The position numbers and the translations under genes were made by a program. DNA of 64,000 nt from Thiomonas sp. (GTDB lineage: Bacteria > Pseudomonadota > Gammaproteobacteria > Burkholderiales > Burkholderiaceae_C). A model generated the notes under the pieces. It had not been told where the DNA came from and ran no database searches. It saw only the letters and a list, made by a program, of their open reading frames with translations. Shown here piece after piece: positions 27,466 to 36,535 of this stretch (its first letter is position 1; every line of letters starts with the position of its first letter). The stretch lies in contig DAICZP010000113.1 in NCBI GenBank assembly GCA_027311065.1, positions 1 through 64,000 of the forward strand, read 5' to 3'.

Positions 27466-27542
27466 ATGGGGTCCTGTGCGCCGAGGCGCAGGACTTATCA
27501 TCGAATATTGCGCGTGACGCGCGTCAGAAAAGTCTGCTGTCC

Positions 27543-28763
27543 ATGGTTCAACGCCAAATTTCCGAGCACGCCCGGTGCATCGTGCTATCCGCATTGCTCG
27601 GGGTAAGCGCCCCCCATGCGGCGCAGGCAGCCGAGGCCACCATGGTGCAGCCTTCCGATGCGGCCACACTGCCGGCAACGACGGAGCCCGCCGCGGCGGC
27701 GCCCGAGGTCGTATCGCTGGGCGTGGCTGTGCCGCTGTCGGGAGAACTTGCGCCCTACGGCCGCGAGGCACTCGATGGCGTGCATCTCGCCATCAGCGAT
27801 CTCAACGCCCGCAAGATCGTCATTGCCGGTCGTCCGGTGCGTTGGGCGGTTGACGTGCGCGACGATGAAGGTAAACCGGGGCAGGCGGCCATGGTGGCGC
27901 GCGAGTTGGTTGCCGATCACGTGGCGGGCGTGATCGGAGATCTCGACGGCACCTCGACCGAAGCATCCGCGCCGGTGTATTTCGCGGCCGGTATCCAGCA
28001 GATCACACCGGCTTCCGGCGATCCGGCCACCGCGCACCATGGATGGACCACGTTTCACCGCATCGTGGCGAATGATTACGCCGTCGGCGCCAGCCTCGCG
28101 TTTTATGCGGGCCGCAAGCTCAAAGCGAAAACGGCGATGATCGTCGACGATGGCGGCAGCGCCGGCGGCGCGCTGACGGCCGCGTTCGAGCGTGCGGCCG
28201 ACGCTGGCGGGCTCCAGTTGCTGCCGGCACCCGCGCACAGCCGTGATGACGACGTCGCGGCGTTGGCGGCCAAGGTGAAAGCGGCGGCCCCCGACGTGGT
28301 GTTCTACCGCGGCGCCGAATCGTTCGGCGCCGATCTGTTGCGCCGCTTGCGTGCCATCGGGGTGCAGGCGCGTGTGCTTGGAGGCAAGGTGCTGTGCAGC
28401 GCGCGTTTCGCGGGGCTCGCGGGAGATGCGGCGAATGCCGGCGTGGTGTGCGCGCAAGCCAGCCGACCGCTCACGCGCATGCCGCAGGCCAGAATGTGGA
28501 TGCAGCGATTCAAGGAGCGTTTCGGTGCCGACCCCACCCGCCTGACCGGGCCGCACGCGTATGACGCCGCCATGACACTTGCGCAGGCGATGATCAAGGC
28601 GGACTCGACTGATCCGCGCGTCTACGGAGATGCACTACGCGACCCCGGTTACGACGGTGTCACACGCAATGACATTCGATTCAATGCCGACGGCGAACTG
28701 GTCGGCCCGAGCATCACGATTTCGACCTTCTCGCGCGGCACCAAGGTCGACCTGGGACGCTGA
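27543..28763 (+). CDS. Branched-chain amino acid-type ABC transporter substrate-binding protein
   Basis: This periplasmic binding protein of the Leu/Ile/Val family (Peripla_BP_6) has 406 residues. A signal peptide ends near APHAAQAAEA, and the mature protein starts VSLGVAVPLSGELAPYGREALDGVHLA, the family hallmark. Later blocks include VAGVIGDLDGTSTEASAPVY and the C-terminal DAAMTLAQAMIKADSTDP. The frame is open to 27447 inside the kinase gene, but the ATG at 27543 fits the signal peptide. No permease or ATPase genes are adjacent, so it is an orphan binding protein. It could serve a transporter elsewhere or a sensory role with the preceding kinase; both are guesses. Confidence 0.88.
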   Translation: MVQRQISEHARCIVLSALLGVSAPHAAQAAEATMVQPSDAATLPATTEPAAAAPEVVSLGVAVPLSGELAPYGREALDGVHLAISDLNARKIVIAGRPVRWAVDVRDDEGKPGQAAMVARELVADHVAGVIGDLDGTSTEASAPVYFAAGIQQITPASGDPATAHHGWTTFHRIVANDYAVGASLAFYAGRKLKAKTAMIVDDGGSAGGALTAAFERAADAGGLQLLPAPAHSRDDDVAALAAKVKAAAPDVVFYRGAESFGADLLRRLRAIGVQARVLGGKVLCSARFAGLAGDAANAGVVCAQASRPLTRMPQARMWMQRFKERFGADPTRLTGPHAYDAAMTLAQAMIKADSTDPRVYGDALRDPGYDGVTRNDIRFNADGELVGPSITISTFSRGTKVDLGR

Positions 28764-28816
28764 CCGGGTCCGCCGTTTCGCGCACACGGTGGGTGCGCAT
28801 TGCTGCGTCAGGAGGA

Positions 28817-28850
28817 CAAAAAAAGGGAGCGCAGCGCGCTCCCTTTTTTC
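28817..28850. terminator. Bidirectional Rho-independent terminator
   Basis: Perfect 8-bp stem GGGAGCGC/GCGCTCCC with a 3-nt loop, preceded by A7 and followed by T6. It lies between two convergent genes (binding protein and cytochrome c) and can serve both. Confidence 0.9.
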
Positions 28851-28869
28851 ACTGCATGAATGCAACAGA

Positions 28870-29181
28870 TTACTTCATGCTCAGAATCCAGGTAACGAGT
28901 TCCTTGGCTTCTGCCGGGCTGACCTGCGGGTTGGCGGGCATCGGGACCGGGCCCCAAACGCCGCTCACACCCTTCATCACGGCCTTTTCCAGTTCAGCCT
29001 GGGCGCCGGGCTTGCCGGCATATTTCTTGGCCACGTCCTTGTAGGAAGGGCCCACGAGCTTGTGGTCGACGGCGTGGCAGGCCAGACAGTTCTTGGCCTT
29101 GGCCAGGGCCATCATGTCGGCGGCGTTGGCGGCCGAAATGGTCGCGACGGCGAGGCCGGCGGCAATCAGAATTTTTTTCAT
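28870..29181 (-). CDS. Small periplasmic class I cytochrome c (c551/c552 type)
   Basis: This 103-residue electron carrier has a signal peptide (MKKILIAAGLAVATISAANA), mature start ADMMALAKAKNCLACHAVD with the CXXCH heme-binding motif (CLACH), and the Met ligand in PVPMPANPQVS. The C-terminal helix ELVTWILSMK is typical. Size and pattern match cytochrome c551/c552, which carries electrons to terminal oxidases, nitrite reductase or sulfur-oxidising enzymes. A good ribosome-binding site (GGAGA) lies 9 bp before the ATG. The partner cannot be told from context. Confidence 0.93.
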   Translation of the reverse strand: MKKILIAAGLAVATISAANAADMMALAKAKNCLACHAVDHKLVGPSYKDVAKKYAGKPGAQAELEKAVMKGVSGVWGPVPMPANPQVSPAEAKELVTWILSMK

Positions 29182-29386
29182 TCTCGAAATCTCCATGGTT
29201 GGGCAGTGCCATGCACTCAACGTCTGACCTGAACATCGGTTGACACGTCCGGCCGACAAGTCCGGATCCGTGCGATCCTCAAGCATTGATCGCGCCGAGC
29301 TTACAGCAGCCGTTATGCTAACCGATGAGGCTCGCCAATTTGCAGCGGCGAAACTGGAAATTGACAACTGTCGAGGAGGCGGTGGT

Positions 29387-29635
29387 ATGTGGCTACTGAT
29401 TGTGGCAATCGTGCTCTTGGGGTTGAAGTTTGCGGCGTTGGGACCGTTTGCGTCATTATCCTGGTGGTGGATCGCCGGGGCGCTGGGCGTGGTATTCATC
29501 TATTGGGAGTTGATTGATCCCTGGCTGGCCATTTCCAAGAAGCGTGCAGTGCGCGAAATGGAATTGCGACGCGAGGAGCGTGTCGAACGTGGGCGAGCGC
29601 ATCTCGGACTGGGACGCGGGCGTCGCAGGAAATGA
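29387..29635 (+). CDS. Small Trp-rich membrane protein (TIGR04438 type)
   Basis: This 82-residue protein has a hydrophobic first half with two membrane segments (MWLLIVAIVLLGLKFAALGP and WWWIAGALGVVFIYWELIDPW) and a highly basic C-terminal tail (KKRAVREMELRREERVERGR). This is the layout of the betaproteobacterial small Trp-rich protein family of unknown function. GAGGAGG lies 8 bp upstream of the ATG. A frame extends further upstream but has no homology. It is a useful lineage marker. Confidence 0.8.
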   Translation: MWLLIVAIVLLGLKFAALGPFASLSWWWIAGALGVVFIYWELIDPWLAISKKRAVREMELRREERVERGRAHLGLGRGRRRK

Positions 29636-29686
29636 CAATTTCAACCGTCGACCAGCTCTGAATATGCGATACACTCGCCTTTAATC

Positions 29687-29898
29687 AGGAGAGTGTCCGC
29701 GACCGGTTACGTCGCGGGCCGCCGAAGGCGTAAGCGCTGGCCCCGTTGCCGGGAGGCGTGTACCGCTCAGGCAAAAGGACTGAGCCGACCCTCGCGGGTC
29801 AACCTCACTGGAGAGAGGCGCCGGGTACGCAGTCGGCGTCCACCGAAGGGGCAAGCTGGACCCAGGTCCGGTCAATCTCTCAGGTACAAAGGACAGCG
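29687..29898 (+). promoter_or_regulatory. Tandem glycine riboswitch controlling gcvTHP
   Basis: Two glycine aptamers in tandem precede gcvT. Aptamer 1 begins CAGGAGAGT at 29687 and has the conserved CCGCCGAAGGCGTAAGC block and CAGGCAAAAGGAC. Aptamer 2 begins CTGGAGAGAGGCGCCG at about 29809, with CCACCGAAGGGGCAAGC and TCTCAGGTACAAAGGAC. The cooperative pair senses glycine and turns on the glycine cleavage genes. A GC hairpin (CCGGGA/TCCCGG, about 29910-29925) just before the gcvT ribosome-binding site may be part of the expression platform. Confidence 0.93.
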
Positions 29899-29950
29899 GG
29901 GCATGCCGACCGGGAATCGTCCCGGCGCATCGTCGCCCGAGGAGCCTTGC

Positions 29951-31114
29951 GTGTCCAATCCTGCCGAACCTGATCTCCTGCGCACGCCGTTGTACGCGTT
30001 GCATGCGCGCCTGGGTGCCAAGATGGTGCCTTTCGCCGGTTACGCGATGCCGGTGCAATACCCGTCCGGCGTCATGGCAGAGCACAGATGCACGCGCGAG
30101 TCCGCTGGCCTGTTCGATGTTTCGCACATGGGGCAGGTCCGTATCGGTGGTCCCGACGCCGCCGCGGCGCTGGAAAGCCTGATCCCGATCGACGTGCAGG
30201 GGCTGGCGCTGGGTCGCCAGCGCTACGGCTTTTTCACGGATGCGGGCGGCGGCATCCTCGACGATCTCATGTTGACGTGTCGGCCGCGTCCGGACGGGGA
30301 GGGCAGCGAGTTTTTCATGGTCGTGAATGCGGCCTGCAAAGAGCATGATCTCGCATGGTTGCGTGAGCGCATCGGACTGCGGTGCACCATTGAAGAACTT
30401 CCAGATCAGGGCCTGATCGCCCTGCAGGGTCCGCGCGCAGTGCCCGCCCTGGCACTGTTGCTGCCGGGTGTCGCGTCGATGCGGTTCATGGACGCAGCCT
30501 GGTTCACGCTGCCCGCGGCCATCGGTTCAGGGCGCGTATTCGTCAGCCGCAGTGGCTACACCGGTGAAGACGGCGTCGAGATTTCCGTGGATGCTGGCGA
30601 CACCGAGGCGTTGGCCGTTGCGTTGCTCGCGCTTCCGGGTGTGGCCCCGGCAGGGCTTGGCGCACGTGACAGCCTTCGTCTCGAGGCCGGCTTGTGCCTC
30701 TATGGGCACGACATGGATGCCACCACCACGCCGATTGAAGCCAGCTTGCAGTGGGCGATCCAGAAAGTGCGCCGCACCGGCGGCGCGCGTGCTGGCGGCT
30801 TCCCTGGCGCGGAAATCATTCTGGGGCAAATCGACGACGCCGCGCGCCTTGCCCGTCGCCGTATCGGTCTGCGCGGCGAGGACAGGGTTCCGGTGCGCGA
30901 AGGTGCTGAACTCGTCGACGCCGAAGGGCGCAATGTGGGCCGCGTGACCAGCGGCAGTCTCACGCCTTCCGCCAACGCGCCAGTGGCGATGGGCTACGTC
31001 GCAGCGCCATGCGCGATAAAAGGCACCCTGGTCTTCGCGCTGGTGCGCGGACGCCAGGTGCCGATGCGCATTGTCGACATGCCGTTTGTTCCGCACGGCT
31101 ACAAGCGCGACTGA
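29951..31114 (+). CDS. gcvT: Glycine cleavage system T protein (aminomethyltransferase)
   Basis: GcvT transfers the methylene group of the H-protein-bound aminomethyl to tetrahydrofolate and releases ammonia. The 387-residue protein starts at a GTG with GGAG 7 bp upstream, just after the riboswitch: SNPAEPDLLRTPLYALH, then GAKMVPFAGYAMPVQY. Family motifs GLFDVSHMGQVRI, VNAACKEHD, SRSGYTGEDGVEI and GLGARDSLRLEAGLCLYGHD are intact. It is the first gene of gcvTHP, with gaps of 89 and 34 bp between genes. The frame is open upstream through the riboswitch, but that part is untranslated leader. Confidence 0.97.
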   Translation: MSNPAEPDLLRTPLYALHARLGAKMVPFAGYAMPVQYPSGVMAEHRCTRESAGLFDVSHMGQVRIGGPDAAAALESLIPIDVQGLALGRQRYGFFTDAGGGILDDLMLTCRPRPDGEGSEFFMVVNAACKEHDLAWLRERIGLRCTIEELPDQGLIALQGPRAVPALALLLPGVASMRFMDAAWFTLPAAIGSGRVFVSRSGYTGEDGVEISVDAGDTEALAVALLALPGVAPAGLGARDSLRLEAGLCLYGHDMDATTTPIEASLQWAIQKVRRTGGARAGGFPGAEIILGQIDDAARLARRRIGLRGEDRVPVREGAELVDAEGRNVGRVTSGSLTPSANAPVAMGYVAAPCAIKGTLVFALVRGRQVPMRIVDMPFVPHGYKRD

Positions 31115-31203
31115 CGCGCTGTTTCGCGGCGCGGCGCCTGATTTGTCCTGATGTTCAACACCTTCCGCACAACCATATCCATCCAACCCCCACGGAGTTC
31201 GAC

Positions 31204-31578
31204 ATGACCGTCAAGTTCACCCCCGATCACGAATGGGTTCGCCTCGAAGCCGATGGCACCGCGACCGTCGGCATCACGGCGCACGCGCAAGATGCCCTCG
31301 GCGACGTGGTGTTCGTGGAGCTTCCCGCCGTCGGCACGTCCTACACGCAGCACGATGCCGCAGGTGTCGTCGAGTCGGTCAAAGCCGCCGCTGACGTGTA
31401 CATGCCGATCGCCGCCGAAGTCATCGCGGTCAATGATGCCCTGGTTGCTGACCCGGCGCTGGCCAACACCGATCCGCAAGGCGCTGGCTGGTTCTTCAAG
31501 GTGCGCCCGACCGCGCCATCGCAGATCGACGCGCTGCTGGACCAGGCCGCCTACGACAAACTGCTCGCCGGCGCCTGA
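31204..31578 (+). CDS. gcvH: Glycine cleavage system H protein
   Basis: GcvH is the lipoyl-bearing shuttle of the glycine cleavage complex. The 124-residue protein has [21 protein letters not shown] at the start and the lipoylation site [12 protein letters not shown], in which Lys carries lipoate. The C-terminal [10 protein letters not shown] completes the fold. It lies between gcvT and gcvP in the same operon. Confidence 0.98.
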   Translation: MTVKFTPDHEWVRLEADGTATVGITAHAQDALGDVVFVELPAVGTSYTQHDAAGVVESVKAAADVYMPIAAEVIAVNDALVADPALANTDPQGAGWFFKVRPTAPSQIDALLDQAAYDKLLAGA

Positions 31579-31612
31579 ATCGCACGCACGCAGAACCCGG
31601 TACGAGATCCCC

Positions 31613-34516
31613 ATGCTGACGCACATTGAACCCACCCTGAACGTCCTGGAGGACGCCGGCGCCTTTTGCCGACGCCACATTGGTCCCGACAGCGCTGATC
31701 AGGCGCACATGCTGCAAGCCCTCGGACTGCCTGACATGTCTGCCTTGCTCGCCGCCGTGATTCCAGCGGGAATCCGGCGTACGCATGCATTTGAACTTCC
31801 GCCTGCGGTCGACGAAGCGGCTGCGCTGGCGGAGTTGCGCGCCATTGCCGCGGGAAACCGCGTGATGCGCAGTTTCATCGGCCAGGGCTATGCCAACGCC
31901 CACATGCCGGGGGTCATTCAGCGCAATATTCTTGAAAACCCGGCCTGGTACACCGCTTACACGCCTTACCAGCCGGAAATCAGCCAAGGAAGGCTCGAGG
32001 CTTTGCTGAATTTCCAGACCATGGTCGCCGACCTCACGGGACTGGACGTGGCCAACGCGTCGATGCTGGACGAGGCCACGGCCGCGGCGGAAGCGGTGAC
32101 CCTCGCACTGCGGGCGGGACGCGGCGCCAGCCGCAGTGTGTTCGTGGCTGACGACGTACTTCCGCAAAGCCTCGAGGTCCTGCGCACCCGCGCGGCACCG
32201 TTGGGCATCGACGTCGTGGTCGGTCCCGTCGATGAGGCGGCGAAGGGTGCGTACTTTGCGGTGCTGCTGCAATACCCGGGCGTGGACGGCGGGGTGCGCG
32301 ACCTGCGCAACATCATTGCAGGCGCGCACGCCCGCGGCGCCCTGGTCATCATGGCGGCGGATATCCTGGCACTGACGCTGCTGGTGCCGCCGGGGGAGCT
32401 TGGCGCTGACATCGCAGTTGGGAACACACAGCGTTTTGGTCTGCCCCTGGGTTTCGGGGGGCCGCACGCTGCATACCTGGCGGTGCGTGACGCAATCAAA
32501 CGCCAAATGCCGGGGCGGCTGGTGGGATCGAGTATCGATGCGCATGGCAACCAGGGCTTGCGGCTGGCGCTGCAGACACGGGAGCAGCACATCCGGCGCG
32601 AAAAGGCCACCAGCAATATCTGCACCGCGCAGGTATTGCCGGCAGTGCTGGCGAGCATGTATGCGGTCTATCACGGGCCACAAGGATTACGACGCATCGC
32701 CCAGCGTGTGCATGCCTACACGGCGATCGTCGCCGACGTACTGCGCGCGCAAGACTGGACGCTCTCCCATGAGTGCTTTTTCGACACCCTGACGGTTCAC
32801 ACCGGGGCGCACACCGAGGCCGTGCACCTGGCCACCGTCGCTGCCGGCATCAATCTGCGGCGCGTGGCGCCGGACCGCGTCGGAATCACGCTGGACGAAA
32901 CGGTGACGCGTGCGGACCTGCTCGCGTTGCTGGGGGCGTTCGCCGGGGTATGTGGAGTCGAAGCCCCCGACGGCACGTTGTTCGATGCCCATGCGGCGGG
33001 GGTGGCGTCGCGGTATCCGGTGTCGCTTGCGCGCACCTCCGATGTCCTGACCCATCCGGTGTTTCGGCGTTACCACAGCGAAACCGAGATGCTGCGTTAC
33101 CTGCGCCGCCTTGCCGACAAGGACGTGGCGCTCGACCGCGCGATGATTCCGCTAGGTTCGTGCACCATGAAACTCAACGCCACCAGCGAAATGGTTCCTA
33201 TTACCTGGCCCGAGTTTGCGTCGATTCACCCCTTCGCGCCGGCGGACCAGGCAGCGGGTTATGCACGGCTTGCCGATGACCTGCGGCATTGGCTTGCGCA
33301 GGCCACCGGCTATGACGCCGTCAGCCTGCAGCCGAATGCGGGCTCGCAAGGTGAGTACGCCGGTCTGCTGGCGATTCAGGGGTGGCACGCCAGCCGCGGT
33401 GAGCCGCACCGCGACGTTTGCCTGATCCCGGCGTCCGCGCATGGCACCAATCCGGCGTCGGCGCAGATGGCTGGCATGCAGGTGGTGGTGGTTGCCTGCG
33501 ATGCGGAAGGCAGCGTCGATCTCGACGACCTGCGCGCGAAGGCGGGGCACCATGCGGCGCGCCTGGCTGCCTGCATGATTACCTATCCCTCCACCCACGG
33601 CGTGTTCGAGCCGCGGGTACGCGAAATCTGCGACATCGTTCATGCCCATGGCGGGCAGGTCTACGTCGACGGCGCCAACATGAATGCCATGGTGGGACTT
33701 GCCAGTCCGCCGGAATTCGGCGCCGACGTGTCGCACCTCAACCTGCACAAGACTTTCTGCATACCGCACGGCGGCGGCGGACCAGGCGTCGGCCCCGTTG
33801 CGGTGCGGGCTCACCTCGCGCCATTCCTCCCCGGTCACGCCGCCAGTGGTGACGCGGGGCGTCCGGTGGGAGCGGTCAGCGCCGCTGCGCTGGGCAACGC
33901 ATCGGTGCTGCCGATCACCTGGATGTACATCCGCATGATGGGCGCCGGCGGCCTCGCCGATGCGAGTGCGGTGGCGATCCTCAGCGCCAACTACATCGCC
34001 CGGCGCCTGTCCGCGCACTTCCCTGTGCTCTACACCGGCGCGCATGGCCTGGTCGCCCACGAATGTATCCTGGACTTGCGGGCACTGAAGGACGCCAGCG
34101 GCATCAGCAATGAGGATGTCGCAAAGCGTCTGATCGACTTCGGATTTCACGCACCAACCATGAGCTTTCCGGTTCCGGGCACGCTCATGATCGAGCCCAC
34201 CGAAAGCGAATCTCTGGTCGAACTCGACCGGTTCGTCGACGCGATGATCGCGATTCGCGGTGAAATCGCCTGGGTTGAGCGTGGCGACTGGCCGCGCGAG
34301 GACAACCCGCTCAAGGCGGCGCCGTTCACCGCCGCCGCCGTGCTCGGCGCCGAGTGGACGCGGCCGTACAGCCGCGAACAGGCGGCCTACCCCTTGCCGT
34401 CGGTGCGTACGAACAAGTACTGGGTTCCGGTCGGCCGGGTCGACAATGTCTGGGGCGACCGCAACCTGCAGTGCGCGTGCCTCCCGCTGGCAGCGCATGT
34501 CGCCGACGGGACCTGA
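31613..34516 (+). CDS. gcvP: Glycine dehydrogenase (decarboxylating), P protein
   Basis: GcvP decarboxylates glycine with PLP and hands the aminomethyl group to GcvH. The 967-residue protein is the fused form (alpha and beta halves in one chain), usual in proteobacteria. The PLP Lys is in [19 protein letters not shown]. Other hallmarks are [17 protein letters not shown] near the start, [13 protein letters not shown], and PCAYPSTHG-like [11 protein letters not shown]. The ATG at 31613 lies 34 bp after gcvH; the frame extends upstream inside gcvH in a shadow reading. Confidence 0.97.
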   Translation: MLTHIEPTLNVLEDAGAFCRRHIGPDSADQAHMLQALGLPDMSALLAAVIPAGIRRTHAFELPPAVDEAAALAELRAIAAGNRVMRSFIGQGYANAHMPGVIQRNILENPAWYTAYTPYQPEISQGRLEALLNFQTMVADLTGLDVANASMLDEATAAAEAVTLALRAGRGASRSVFVADDVLPQSLEVLRTRAAPLGIDVVVGPVDEAAKGAYFAVLLQYPGVDGGVRDLRNIIAGAHARGALVIMAADILALTLLVPPGELGADIAVGNTQRFGLPLGFGGPHAAYLAVRDAIKRQMPGRLVGSSIDAHGNQGLRLALQTREQHIRREKATSNICTAQVLPAVLASMYAVYHGPQGLRRIAQRVHAYTAIVADVLRAQDWTLSHECFFDTLTVHTGAHTEAVHLATVAAGINLRRVAPDRVGITLDETVTRADLLALLGAFAGVCGVEAPDGTLFDAHAAGVASRYPVSLARTSDVLTHPVFRRYHSETEMLRYLRRLADKDVALDRAMIPLGSCTMKLNATSEMVPITWPEFASIHPFAPADQAAGYARLADDLRHWLAQATGYDAVSLQPNAGSQGEYAGLLAIQGWHASRGEPHRDVCLIPASAHGTNPASAQMAGMQVVVVACDAEGSVDLDDLRAKAGHHAARLAACMITYPSTHGVFEPRVREICDIVHAHGGQVYVDGANMNAMVGLASPPEFGADVSHLNLHKTFCIPHGGGGPGVGPVAVRAHLAPFLPGHAASGDAGRPVGAVSAAALGNASVLPITWMYIRMMGAGGLADASAVAILSANYIARRLSAHFPVLYTGAHGLVAHECILDLRALKDASGISNEDVAKRLIDFGFHAPTMSFPVPGTLMIEPTESESLVELDRFVDAMIAIRGEIAWVERGDWPREDNPLKAAPFTAAAVLGAEWTRPYSREQAAYPLPSVRTNKYWVPVGRVDNVWGDRNLQCACLPLAAHVADGT

Positions 34517-34600
34517 AGATGTGATGGAACCTGCTCGACTCGCGCAGGTGATTGCAAGAAGCGGAATGAAGTTCGTGTCGCATCGACGTACGCTTGCGGC

Positions 34601-35476
34601 ATGGACTTCACCGTGCCCCCATCCTCTTTCGTGTCCGCTGCGGCGATGCGGCGCACGCGGCATGCCATCGACCGGCTCCTTGGCGGCGCCGAAGCCCCGT
34701 CACTGGCCGCGCTCGCGGCGGAAGCGGGCGTAACGCCCTGGTATTTCCAGCGCGAGTTTGCCGCGTGCGCGGGCGTGAGCCCCAAGCGCTTCGTCGAGGT
34801 GCTGTCCAAGGAGCGCCTGCTGGGGGCGCTGGCCCAGGGTCTTCCCGCGCTCGAGGCAGCGCTGGAATCTGGATTGTCGGGCCCGGGTCGAGCCCACGAA
34901 CTTCTCTTGCGGACCGAGGGGATGACGCCGGCGCAGGCCAGACGCCACGGACAGGGCGTGGCCATCGTCTGGGGCGTCGCGCTTGCGCGCTGTGGTCCGA
35001 TGTTCGGAGCATGGACTGGACAGGGGCTTTGCGCCTTGGAGTTTCTGCCCGAAGACGAGAATTCCCCGGAGTCGGAGGCGTCGACGGAATCGATGTGCCT
35101 CGCACTGGGCGCGCGGTGGCATGCCGCGTCGATGCGTCGGGACGACGCGCTGATCGCGCGGCTGATCGATGCTGCGCTCGATGGCGATCCCGCGGTTCCG
35201 GCCCACGTCAAGGCGAGTCATTTTCGCTTGCGCGTGTGGCAGGCACTACTGTGCCTGCCGACGGGAAGCCTGGCCAGTTATACGCAGCTCGCACGCGCGG
35301 TCGGCAGGCCCGACGCGGTGCGCGCGGTGGCGGGGGCAGTGGCGGCGAACCACCTGGCCGTGCTGCTTCCCTGTCACCGCGTGATTCGAGAGGGCGCGGA
35401 GCTGGCCGGCTACCGTTGGGGCCTGGCCCGCAAGGCCATGCTCATTGCCGCGGAGCAGGCCCTCATTCCAGGGTGA
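34601..35476 (+). CDS. Ada-like AraC/O6-methylguanine-DNA methyltransferase without the N-terminal Zn domain
   Basis: The 291-residue protein combines an AraC-type helix-turn-helix (residues 10-105: SLAALAAEAGVTPWYFQREF and GVSPKRFVEVLSKERL) with a C-terminal methylated-DNA-cysteine methyltransferase (190-290). The suicide Cys is in LLPCHRVIREGAELAGYRWG. E. coli Ada has an extra N-terminal zinc domain whose Cys accepts methyl from phosphotriesters and makes Ada an activator; that domain is absent here. The protein should therefore repair O6-methylguanine, but how its DNA-binding domain is controlled is unclear. Its 3' end overlaps selD (convergent) by 14 bp. Confidence 0.88.
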   Translation: MDFTVPPSSFVSAAAMRRTRHAIDRLLGGAEAPSLAALAAEAGVTPWYFQREFAACAGVSPKRFVEVLSKERLLGALAQGLPALEAALESGLSGPGRAHELLLRTEGMTPAQARRHGQGVAIVWGVALARCGPMFGAWTGQGLCALEFLPEDENSPESEASTESMCLALGARWHAASMRRDDALIARLIDAALDGDPAVPAHVKASHFRLRVWQALLCLPTGSLASYTQLARAVGRPDAVRAVAGAVAANHLAVLLPCHRVIREGAELAGYRWGLARKAMLIAAEQALIPG

Positions 35477-36524
35477 CGCGCGGCGTGCCGGTTTGCAGGC
35501 GGCCGATGACCGATGCTTCACCGAAGCCGTCAGCCCGGAAGATGCCCAGGACGGCGGGCACCGCATCTGGCGCGCAGCTCACCAGCAGGCCGCCCGCCGT
35601 CTGCGGATCGGTCAGCAGATCGCGTGTGAGCGCGTCGGCGCCGCCGAGGTCGACGTCAGTGCCATAGCTGGCCCAGTTGCGGCCGGATGCGCCGGTGACG
35701 ACACCCGCGGCCGCGAGATGGCGCACGCCGGCCAGCAAGGGTACAGCGCCGACGTCCACCCGCGCGGCAAGGCCCGAACCACGGCACATTTCGAGCAGGT
35801 GGCCGAGCAGCCCGAAGCCAGTGACGTCGGTCATCGCATGCACCCCGGGCAGCGCGGCCAGGTTCGGGCCGGGTGTGTTCAATCGCGTCGTCGTATCGAT
35901 CATCAGTCGGTAGGCGTCGGGCGAGAGGAGGTCCTTTTTCAGTGCAGCCGACATCACCCCGACACCCAGGGGCTTGCCGAGCACGAGGACGTCGCCATCG
36001 CGCGCGTCGGCGTTGCGCCGGATGCGGTCCGGGTGCGCGAGCCCAAGGACTGCAAGTCCATAAATCGGCTCGACCGAATCGATGGAATGCCCGCCCGCCA
36101 CCGGGATGCCGGCGCGCGCGCACACGGCCTGTCCGCCCCGAAGGATCGCGCCGATGGTTTCCTCGGGCAGGATGCTGATCGGCATGCCGACCAGAGCCAG
36201 GGCCATGATGGGTCGTGCTCCCATGGCATAAATGTCCGAAATTGCGTTTGTCGCTGCGATAGCACCGAAATCTTCGGGGTCGTCGACGATGGGCATGAAA
36301 AAATCAGTGGTTGCTACCAGCGCCTGGGTATCGTTGAGTCGATAGACCGCGGCATCATCCGATGTCTCGACTCCGACCATGAGTTCGGGCGGAACAGGAA
36401 ATGCGGGCGTTCGGCGCAGGATGGCGCTCAGCACGCCCGGTGCGATCTTGCAGCCGCAACCGCCCCCGTGGGACAGTGAAGTCAGGCGTGGCGGCGTTGC
36501 CGGTTTGGCGTTGGATGCGGGCAT
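35463..36524 (-). CDS. selD: Selenide, water dikinase (selenophosphate synthase), Cys form
   Basis: SelD makes selenophosphate from selenide and ATP, the selenium donor for Sec-tRNA and for 2-selenouridine in tRNA. The 353-residue protein has the active-site loop SHGGGCGCKIAPG with Cys instead of selenocysteine, the ATP-binding TTDFFMPIVDDP, and AGGHSIDSVEPIYGL, MTDVTGFGLLGH. An ATG at 36524 was chosen; the frame is open further upstream inside the lysR gene. No selA, selB, selC or 2-selenouridine synthase gene is in the window. It lies 11 bp after the LysR gene on the same strand and may share its transcript. Confidence 0.95.
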   Translation of the reverse strand: MPASNAKPATPPRLTSLSHGGGCGCKIAPGVLSAILRRTPAFPVPPELMVGVETSDDAAVYRLNDTQALVATTDFFMPIVDDPEDFGAIAATNAISDIYAMGARPIMALALVGMPISILPEETIGAILRGGQAVCARAGIPVAGGHSIDSVEPIYGLAVLGLAHPDRIRRNADARDGDVLVLGKPLGVGVMSAALKKDLLSPDAYRLMIDTTTRLNTPGPNLAALPGVHAMTDVTGFGLLGHLLEMCRGSGLAARVDVGAVPLLAGVRHLAAAGVVTGASGRNWASYGTDVDLGGADALTRDLLTDPQTAGGLLVSCAPDAVPAVLGIFRADGFGEASVIGRLQTGTPRVTLE

Positions 36525-36535
36525 GGGAGCGGGGC

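Noticed and set aside
33152..34663. 503-codon minus-strand frame opposite gcvP
   Set aside because: Shadow of gcvP with biased composition and no homology.
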